Shown piece after piece: positions 1-10,500 of a DNA stretch of 64,000 nt. The stretch is from Liolophura sinensis (lineage: Eukaryota > Mollusca > Polyplacophora > Chitonida > Chitonidae): positions 20,908,017-20,972,016 of the forward strand of contig NC_088307.1 of NCBI RefSeq assembly GCF_032854445.1, in the 5' to 3' direction. Every line of letters starts with the position of its first letter. Positions within the stretch are counted from its first letter, which is position 1. The notes beneath the pieces are model-generated. The model worked only from the letters and a program-made list of their open reading frames with translations, had not been told where the DNA came from and made no database searches. The translations under genes and the position numbers were made by a program.

Positions 1-19
1 ATATTGAACCAACTGAGAT

Positions 20-257
20 TATTTATTTATTTGATTGGTGTTTTACGCCATACTCAAGAATATTTCACTTATACGACGGCGGCCATCATTATGGTGGGAG
101 GAAACCGGGTACAGCCCGGGGGAAACCCACGAACATCCGCAGGCTGCTGACAGACTTTCCCACGTACGTCCGGAGAGGAAGCCAGCATGACATGAACTCA
201 CATCGACCGCATTGGTGAGAGGCTCCTGGGTCAATACGCTGCGCTACCGCGCTAACA
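20..257 (-). mobile_element. tRNA-headed SINE, family 1, nearly full length
   Basis: Reverse copy. On the - strand it reads tRNA-like head (gcgctagcgcagcgtaatg-like, gagttcaagtcc-like box B), conserved core (cggatggtcgtgggtttccc-like), cataatgctggccgccgtcg, and ends in caatcaaataaataaat. All family 1 entries in this list are recognised by the same order of segments. Confidence 0.85.
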
Positions 258-311
258 GCTTTATTCCACTCTGATGTATATATGGGAGTTTCGAGTTTGA
301 CTTTTCTATCA

Positions 312-878
312 CTTAAAGGAGAAGAAAATTTAAATATCAATCAAATACCATTGAAAAGTGTATGCATTTCCTCGCAGGTGGATGCCATAAAAATGTACCT
401 CAAGTTCATAAATTATAAACAAAGTCAGCGCCAAAATCCGCTGTGGGCGACTCCATTTTGCCTAAGAGCTAGTCCTGAAGTCTTTTGTGTTAGGAGGATG
501 AATTGCTGCCGGAAACCGCCAAAGTGCAGTTTGTACATTTCCAGTAGAACTCTTCTTCCCAGAAGGTAGCGAACAGTACAGTTCGTTTTCCGTTTGACAG
601 TCGGGAAACCGGAATGTTGGACGTAGGTTCTGAGTTTACACAAGCCATTAGTTTTAAGGACTCTCAATGGCTGAGAGGCAACACACCCCCTGCAAAAATT
701 ACTGGGTGTTAAAGATGGGGGACGCGATGAACTCAGCGATTTATGCCAGCTATGCCGTTTCAGGATTTACGTGTATGGCGAGTAAAATCGCCAAATTATG
801 CAGCAGGCAACACCAGATAGAAAAAAATGTTCTCTTTTCTGCGTATAGTGTAATTTTTTAAGTTTTCTTCTCCTTTGA
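312..878. mobile_element. MITE-like non-autonomous DNA element, copy 1 (about 567 bp)
   Basis: It is bounded by inverted termini CTTAAAGGAGAAGAAAA and TTTTCTTCTCCTTTGAG. The interior is shared, in the opposite orientation, with 15374-15952 (for example the segment around ggaagaagagttctaccgg). It has no transposase coding capacity. Its two flanks together resemble one continuous piece at 19428-19515. Confidence 0.75.
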
Positions 879-1424
879 GGTAAAAAAAGTCCTACTGTAC
901 CATGTGACCTGTAAGAAATGTAAAGCAACTATTTTTACTAGAACGTGAACGTCTGCAAAAAACTCACGTCAACTTATTTGGAGTACATGAACGGTGGGAA
1001 AAAGGTAAGGAGCTGAGTGTTTGTGAACGCAAGAATTTATTGAACTAAAGGGGTGTCATTTGTGCCTCCGGAACACAGCCAAACAGGTGATCGGTAAATT
1101 AATGTCACACAAAGTTGCCCAACAGTTTTGACAAGTCTCATTGCACAGTGGGGCTTTTTTTTTACCTTTTGCGACAAAAGTGATGATCTCAAAACTCCTC
1201 TATTAGAATGACCTCTGCAGTCGCGGGGCCTCCACAGAACGATAGTTAAATGTCCAAATCTGTGTTTTCCAGGCGTGAAGTCTGAATACTTGGGTTACTT
1301 CTATTTAATACACCTACGACCTTAACATCGAGTTTCAAAACAATGAAAACAAGCAAGAGCCAATAAAAACAGGTAAAATTGTTTGAGCAAACCTAATTGG
1401 TTGTTGAATTAAACATTATTTCAG

Positions 1425-1560
1425 GTTATCGTCCAGCGCGCCCTGGCGGCGAAGACTCTGAACCACGCCAAAGGGGGAGTAATACTGGCTGGTTATCTCA
1501 AAATCCTTCCGTTTTTCATCATCGTACTTCCTGGTATGATGAGTAGGATACTTTTTCCCG
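1425..1560 (+). CDS. SGLT exon A (VIVQ...RILFP)
   Basis: The acceptor is TTATTTCAG before 1425 and the donor is GTGAGT at 1561. The exon enters in phase 0 and leaves after one base of an Asp codon. It encodes [18 protein letters not shown], then a hydrophobic stretch ending [10 protein letters not shown], which is the conserved VVQR-to-MISRILYP block of SGLT proteins. The next upstream exon is not in the 1.4 kb available, so the 5' part of the gene lies outside the window. Confidence 0.93.
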
Positions 1561-4500
1561 GTGAGTAGACCGTTGTGTTGACATGGCTGTATACAAATAT
1601 ATTGCATGTAGTTACATTCCATGGTGACTCTGCCCCTAGACTAGCATTCCACGTATTAACATTCTTCCAGTTGCAAGAATCAGTAAGAAATCTTTTCCCC
1701 GTTGAGTATTCCGTTGTACACAGCTAATGTTCGTACAGTCTACGATGATTCTTTTCCTGGGTGGTTATTCCGTTGTATGGACATGTGTGTACACAGTCAC
1801 ATTTGCCACAATCAACAAGACCTGTTCCGTGATGAGTTTTCCGTTTTTGTAATACATTTGTATTCGTCCACATTTGCTATAATCAAGGATTTTATTCACT
1901 GATGAGTATACATGTTGTATACACCACTACATTTGCTATAAACAACAAAGGTTCCGTTCTTTGATGAGTATTCCGTTGTGTGGACATGCATATATACGTA
2001 TGTGCACAACTACCTTTGCTACAATCTAATTCTGTCCCTTGTATGAAGATATATAAAAGAGAACAGTTACACTCATAATGTGTTACTTTATTCTATTACT
2101 CAACTCTTTTGATAATATGGGATCGACATATGTTTGCGGAACTGCAAGACCTTCTGAGAGTTTAATTTAACTTGTTTTTAAGGGAGCTCAGTGTCATGAA
2201 CCAAAGTCTCCTTTCAGAATTCACTCATGATTCTTCATACTTTTGCTTTCCGTAGACACGGTCGGTTGTGTTAACCCGGATATTTGCATGAAAGTGTGCC
2301 AAGACCCAAACGGATGTTCGAATATCGCCTACCCTAAACTTGTCCTTGAGCTTCTACCGCAGGGTAAGTTCTTCTCTTCTTTGCAAACAGCAGTGAAATT
2401 GACCGCATAATTCCGTATGAAAGTGTGCCAAGGCCCTAAGGAATGTTCGAGCTTTGCCTATCCTAAACTAGTCCTTGAGCTGCTACCGCAAGGTAAGTTC
2501 TTCTCTTCTTTGCAAACAGCGGTGAAATTGACCGCATAATTCCGTATGAAAGTGTACCAAGACCCTAAGGAATGTTCGAGCATTGCCTATCCTAAACTAG
2601 TCCTTGAGCCTCTACCGCAAAGTCAGTTCTTCTCGTCTTTGCAAACAGCGGTGAAATTGACCGCATAATTCCGTATGAAAGTTATGCCAAGACCCTAAGG
2701 AATGTTCGAGCATTGCCTATCCTAAACTAGTCCTTGAGCTGCTACCGCAAGGTAAGTTCTTCTCTTCTTTGCAAACAGCGGTGAAATTGACCGTATAATT
2801 CCGTATGAAAGTGTACCAAGACCCTAAGGAATGTTCGAGCATTGCCTATCCTAAACTAGTCCTTGAGCCTCTACCGCAAAGTCAGTTCTTCTCGTCTTTG
2901 CAAACAGCGGTGAAATTGACCGCATAATTCCGTATGAAAGTTATGCCAAGACCCTAAGGAACGTTCGAGCATTGCCTATCCTAAACTAGTCCATGAGCCT
3001 CTACCGCAAAGTCAGTTCTTCTTGTCTTTGCAAACAGCAGTGAAATTGACCGCATAATTCCGTATGAAAGTGTGCCAAGACCCAAACCGATGTTCGGATA
3101 TCGCCTACCCTAAACTAGTCCTTGAGCTTCTACCGCAAGGTAATTTCTTCTCTTCTTTGCAAACAGCGGTGAAATTGACCGCATAATTCCGTATGAAACT
3201 GTGCCAAGACCCAAACCGATGTTCGAATATCGCCTACCCTAAACTAGTCCTTGAGCTTCTACCGCAAGGTAAGTTCTTCTCTTCTTTGCAAACAGCGGTG
3301 AAATTGACCGCATAATTCCGTATGAAAGTGTGCCAAGACCCAAACCGGTGTTCGAATATCGCCTACCCTAAACTAGTCCATGAGTTTCTACCGCAAAGTC
3401 AGTTCTTCTCGTCTTGGCAAACAGCAGTGAGAGTGACTCATAAGTCTGTACGAAGTGTTGGAAGACCCTAACGGATGTTTGAACATAGCATATCCTAAAC
3501 TACTCCGCGAACTTTTACCACAAGGTAAGTTTTTCTTGCCAACTTTATATTTGTTTGTTCACTGTGAACAATTTTAAGCCTGAAAGAAGTTTCGAGTGAG
3601 CACCAGTACGCAGGCGCAGACCGGGTCATACAGTACACAAAAAAGCTCATGACGGCTTAGGCCTATACTATATACCAACGCAGACTGGCCAGAACCCAAT
3701 TCAGCTCAGGTCTGTTTCTTTTTATCTGTATTTCATTTTCAACTGAGAATCTTTGGTTGAGGCCAAGAAAAGGTGTCCACCAAGAATGACTTATGATGCA
3801 TGTATGTGACTGTCCAGGGTTACAGTGCTGTAACCAGGCTTCTTGTGGTTTGTCTACCAAAGACCCGGCTGGGACCCGCGCACTTAAATCCACTGCCTGA
3901 CCTTTTCCCTATAATCAGTCACTGCATGGACGGAATCTTGGTCATTTCTATTTCAGGTGGTCGCGGACTGATGCTGGCTGTGATGTTATCAGCCCTGATG
4001 AGCACGCTGACGTCCGTGTTTAACAGTGCCAGCAGTATCTTCACTATCGACATTTACAGCAAGATAAAGAAATCTTGTTCTGAGAGAGAGCTCATGATAG
4101 TGGGTCGGTAAGTGGCGATAACGATCCCTAACGCCTTAATTTTGAAATCTTGCGATTAAAACAAAAAAAAAAAAAAACAAAAAAAAAAAAACAAAACATG
4201 AAAAGCTCTGAACCCCTCTCAGGATAAATCGTATTATGAACCAACACATTCCGCTAACCTGCGAGAAGACGAATTTCGGAAAATCCCCTGAATTTGCTGA
4301 TTTGGCTCTGTACAAAAATTACACAATGCCCTCTTGTAACTCACAATATCACAATACAGTATCAACTCGCTGTCAAGTGGATAAGACGCGTTTCTTCGAT
4401 CACAGAACTGTATTGATTCTATTCCCGGCCTCCAACGGAGTCTCCATGGCAATTCAGGTATATATAAATGTAAGTTCGTCAATTCCTCAAGTGAAAGATA

Positions 4501-7500
4501 ACTATGGCATCAAGGTGAGTATCAGTCGTACCCAAAGCACACCGAAGAAATGGTTGATATCGAACTACCTTCCGTGTCACAAACTTCCCTTGGTCCCATT
4601 AATGTATGCCACGTGCTAAGAGTCCAGTACTGTGGCCTTCAGACAAGGTGACCTCCAAGGCAAGGTGAAATTGGGGACAAAAGTATGTCACAGTACAGAG
4701 AGACGACGAACTCTTATAAGCTTAGAACAGAAATCTGAAACATCAGAATAGTGGACGATGAGACGCTCACTCGATGTTTGATCGTACCATAAAGGTAGAA
4801 CTTTCAAAATGCGTTAAAAAGCACTAATGCTTAATTGCTCTCAAAACCCTTAAACTTTCAAAATATATTAACACTTGCGAGCTGGGCTATATTTATGCTC
4901 GAACAACATACATATCCTCTAGTTTCGATGGAATGAAATAGTATACATGTTTACAACAATTTATAGTTGGTTGTCGAAATGACGATCTAGGTCAAACGTT
5001 GACTCGGTTAGCACCAAGCCGGTCAAGTTCATTCATAAAGCATTACAATGAAATCAACATAACGTGTTACAAACGGGGTCACAACAATATAAATCAGGTC
5101 CAACGCAAAACTATTGCTCGCCATTGAGATTGTTATTGTTGAGGTCGCGTAAAGTCGTCTTCATTCATTTAAGTCTATTTCCGTTTCAGTCTGTTAGCTC
5201 TAGCCTTGCACGTGAGCGACCAATAACCACGAGGCGGGCGCGGGTTCAATCCCGGCCTAGGACGAGGAATTTGTCCTTCCCCCAGGCTAGTGGCAATAAG
5301 CCGTCGATAGAGAAGTTAGGTCCAAGTGTGAAGTCTAACGTTCGTTGAAGATCATCTGTCACCTATTTTTCCACTAATATGGCGTACAAGTTTCATGTGG
5401 GGAAGTTCGCCGATAACTTGCTGAATGTGGGGTAGTTTATCTTGAGAGTTTCTACTGTTTCCAGCCATAAAGCTGTTCGCCATTTGTAAATGTAGAGGTG
5501 AAAAGTTCGTGAGTATGACGTTAAACAACAGTGAATCAGTCAATCAATCAATCAATTAATCAATCAGTCACTCGGTCAATGGTTGATCAATCAGCTGTAC
5601 CTGTCCATGCATTTATTGTTATTTGTTTTAGGTTATTTATTCTAGTTCTTGTAGCCGTAAGTATAGGCTGGATTCCTATTCTGAACGCTGCTCAAGGGGG
5701 AAAACTCTGGGACTATCTCCAGTCCATGCAGGCGTACTTAGCCCCGCCCATTTGCGTTGTGTTCGTGCTCGGCGTTGGGTGGACTCGAACAACGGAACCG
5801 GTATGAAAATGATTGACATATATAGCATGCAAATGAATGACATGTATTTGAATGACTGACTTCCATATATCAAACATCCTTCAGTGAAATCAACATGATA
5901 CGGCTGAAATACTGCCGATGTGGCGTTAAACCATAATCATTCATTCATTCCTTCGGTTAGAGAATTCCACCGCTGTTCTTGATGTAGAAAAGGGTAATGT
6001 TAAAGCTGATTATCCTTGAGCTCGTTTTGAAGGGTCAAATCCGTGTGTTACTCGAGTGAAAATTCATGTTTATGACGTCACTGTCCCAAGTGCGCATGCG
6101 TTATGGACTACTCAAACGTGGTTAGCACCGCGATATTGGCCTCGTAGCCATCTTTCAACAAATTTGACAAATGGCAGATTGATAGCTTCTTCGAGGGAAT
6201 ATTACGAAAACAAACTGATATGTGTCATGTTGAAGCAGCGTAAGGTATTACCAGGAAAGTAACACATCGACTGTGTGTAATCAGCACTCAAAAGGTGGGA
6301 ATAAACATTGATTTTTTGTACTTATTTTGTCTCAGGCTTAAAACAGACAATATCTCCTGGTGGAAAACCGAGATTGCAAACGATTATGTATTATTATGAC
6401 AACAGTAACTTTAACAACAGCAACAACAACAACACGAATATAAAGTTGTAACTAACCCCCCAACAAAGGCCGCATGCATCTCCACTTAGGTTGAACTCTG
6501 AACGCCTTTGACAATAATGTTTCGGTGCGTTTTTCTCCCAAGTTACCTCCACACATATTTCCTGTGTAATGCGAGCCCTTCGGACATGTTGCAAACAACC
6601 AAAAACCCTATACTCGTGCACAATCACATGACCAGTTAAATTGCTCATAGCCCTAATACTCGGCCTACAACTGTCATACTAACTGAAAAGCCTGGCTTAG
6701 CTTGTTCTAGTCCGAGAATTCTGCCCATAACCGCCATACTAACTTACCGCCTGAGGGCTTGGCTGGCTGTAGTTCGAGTACCCTTTGGGGAACCGCCCTG
6801 CTAACGTACTGCCTCACGGCTTGACTTGTTCCAGTCCGAGTACTTTGTCTAGAACTTAGCTTAGCTTCTTCTGGACAGAGTACTCTGCTTATAGTCTACT
6901 CCTTTAAGCGAGTCGTCTATATTCATTTGCCTGTAAAATCAGTCATACTGGCTACCAAAATTGCCTTTAGTCAGTGACACATAATAACGCAATGTCTACA
7001 CATTTATGTGTTTTACGTCTATGTTAATGTAAGGAAAATACAGTTAGAATACGTTCTCTATATCATAATGTTTAGCTCCCTAAGCCTGATTTCTACACCA
7101 AGATCTCATTACCTCGGGTGACACCATAATTATTCAGAAACAAGTGGCATGCTGGGCAGTGGGCGTGGAGAGTGATTTGTTCCACAGTAGCTCGACCAGT
7201 GGCTGTTAGTACCACAGCGACACTACTGTCTCAGCGAATAGACTACATTGCTTTTTTTAATTTTTATAACAGAATTTCCAAACATGCAACTCTAAAACCA
7301 TACCGCTGTAGTTGATAGCAGTTCAGGTAACTGGTGTCGCCGCTCGTCAAGACATATTGAACTCCGCCCAATATCAAGCATGCCACTGGTTTCTGAATAA
7401 TTATGACGTCCCCCGAGGCAATGACTTCTTGGTGTGAAACCAAGGCTTATGGTGTTTAACATTACAAATTAGAAAGTGTTCTAACTTCATGTTCTTTGCA

Positions 7501-10500
7501 AGAATACGGACTTGTAACATATCGATGTGTAGAGCTAGTGTTGTTACGTGTCACTGATTAAAGCCAATTTTCGTTGCGAGTATGACCGATATAACAGACA
7601 TCTGAATATAGGCGACTCGCTAAAGAAACAGACTATAGAACTGTCATACTGACGTACCTTGTGGCTCGGCTTGTCCGAGTGCTCTGACTAGACCTGCCGG
7701 CTGGCCTTTCTAGTCCAAGTTTCTTGCATCCAAAAACGTTCAAACCTAAGTCACATTTTCACAACGTTTTGAATGGAGCTTGTGGACCTGCTATGCCTTA
7801 ATTCAACAACAGAACGCTGACGGCGATCTCCATTAATTGTTACTTTCCCCTAGAGTTGTTGTTCTGTCAAACTCTGTATAAAATATAACCCCCCCACCCA
7901 CCCCCCAACAGTCCTTCTCAGTATTAAACCCTTTCAAATACAGGCTCTCTTCCAGAACAGACAAAGCCGTTAGGCGGTACATTAGAACGGCAGCTGTAGA
8001 CAGGCTATTTCGGACTACTTTATTCATGGACAGTTTGTTTATTTGTGACGTCATAATTCCGTCAGTGTGTTTGTTTAAGTAATAATGATTGTTTATGTAG
8101 TCTTTGTTGTTGATTTTAGACCAGTAAATATGGAAGGATGGACATTTGATAATTTCAGTAATTCCACATTTCTGGTCTAAAATCAGATCGATTTGGGAAG
8201 TCACCATTTTTCATGTTATATTTTCCATTTAGGGGGCCTTTTTCGGCATGCTGTCTGGCCACGGCCTCGGCGTGACGCGCATGATCCTTGACCTTGTGTA
8301 CCAGAAACCAGCCTGCGGTTCCCCAGATTTCAGACCACCTATTCTCTCCCGAATTCACTACCTCTATTTTTCCATAATACTGACTGCCGTCACGGCTATC
8401 GTGGTGGTCGTCATCAGTCTGCTGACACCCAAGAGACCGGAAGCGAAGGTGAGACGAGATTTTAATATCTACGGTGCCATAGTCTATTTCTTTTAGCCAG
8501 TCGCCTATATTCAGCTGTCTGTACAATCAGTCATACTTTAGTCAGGGAAACGTAACAGCACAAGCTCTACGCAAGCTCGGGAAATGTTGGAAATCCATAC
8601 TCTTGTACAGAAAATGAAGTTAGAGCACATTTTCTAGTTCATAATGTTAAACTGCATCAGCTCGGTTTCGACAGCAAGAACTAGTTGCTCAGATGACGTC
8701 AAAATTATTAAAAAAAAAGAAAAAGAAAAGAAAAACAACAACAGTGGCATGCTGGATATGTTTTGACTATATTTTCACGAATTTAGGGTGACATCAGTGA
8801 CGGCTATCGACTACAATCTAAACCCTGTTTCTGACACTGCCGTCTTTGACAATGTTCGCACATTTCAGTATAATATAATCTTTATAACTAAATTTTAATT
8901 TATCTCTTATAGTAGATTGTCTCATGGCAGTATGTTTTTAGAGTTGGATGTTGGAAAATTCTGTTATAAAAACAATGCAGTTTGCTAGTATTTGCTGAGC
9001 TGGGGCTGTATTACTACGTGGAATTTGTTCTGACCGCATGTTGATGCAGCTATTGTAAAACAAATTACTCTCCAAGCCCATTGCCCTGCATGTCATTTGT
9101 TTTTGAATGATTATGGCTTCACTCGAGGCAGTGACTTATTGGCGATGAATCCAGTCTTATGGAGAAAAGGTATTCCAACTGCATTATCCTTGCAATTATA
9201 TAGACGTACAACATATCAGTATGTAGAGCTTATGTTGTTACGTGTCACTAACGAAAGGAAATTTTGGTGGCGAGTATGACTGATTTTATAGACAGGTGAA
9301 TATAGGCGACTGGTTAAAGGAAACAGACCATGCCCCATAACGAGAAAGGGGCTTGGTGCAAGCCGTCATGATTTTTCTAATGACGAGAGAAAGCTTATTT
9401 TCTTAAAGGTTTTCTTCCGTAGAGGTCGATGCCAGAAGAAAAATAATTCTTCTCGTTTTATTCTCTTTGATCATATATGCCTGTGAATCTCCCTGTATTG
9501 CAGCGCTGTATTTATGTATTTATTTATTTGATTGGTGTTTTACGCCGTACTCAAGAATATTTCACTTATACGACGGCGCGAGCATTATGGTGGGTGGAAA
9601 CCGGGTAGAGCCCGGGGGAAACCCACGACCATCTGCAGGGTGCTGGAAAACCTTCCCACGTACTGCCGAAGCGAACATGAGCTGGACTTGAACTTACAGC
9701 GACAGCATTGGTAATAGGCATCTGGGTCATTACGCTACGCTAGCGCGCTAACCAACTGAGCTACGGAGGCCCCCTGTAGACAGCATTACTTGTATGCTTG
9801 GTTTTTGTTACGTCGTACTTAACAAGTTTTTATATTTGTCATATGACGACGCGGATTTAATAGGTACATGCACTGTGTACTAAAACTGATTAAAACTGCA
9901 TTAATGATACCATTCGAACGACAACATTTATTTTATTTTCACCTGAATGTTGCTTCACGCCAACTCATTAGATTTTTACATATATAATGGTGACCGAGGG
10001 TGTTTTATGGGTTGAGAAACCCGGGCGATGTCCCAGGAGGCTCTCACCAATGTGATGGCTTCCTGTCCAATTATGGGAGAAGGTCTGCTAGCCACCTGGG
10101 GTTTTCACTGGATTCTGCATGCCCGGTTTCCTCCCACCACAATGTTGGCCACCGTCGTATAAGTAGAATATTCTTAAACAAAATTCCAGTGAAGTAAATA
10201 AACAAACAAATTAAGAAAACCCATAATCTCGCCTTGAAAGGACACAAAACTGACGCTTATTGGCTGACAGTGGAGATAGGATTTCATGGTTTAAAGTCTC
10301 CATCCTTTATCAAGCTATCAAGCCTGTCTATCGCACCATACGATAAACGATTTTATTTATTTATTTACTTTATTGGTGTTTTACGCCGAACTCAACAATG
10401 CTTCACTTATACGACAGCGGGAGGAAACCACGAAGATCCTGTTTCCTGATTCAAGTTGTAGTGATTTCTGTTGGACTCTTAGAATCAAAGTCGCCCGATA

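Larger units (their letters stand above)
1..1424. other. intron of the SGLT gene with two mobile elements
   Basis: This stretch contains a reverse-oriented SINE (20-257) and a TIR element (312-878). I see no SGLT exon in the rest. Confidence 0.6.

Noticed and set aside
8155-8526. 123-codon - strand frame over SGLT exon E
   Set aside because: It is a shadow of the transporter exon, which has clear family similarity on the + strand.
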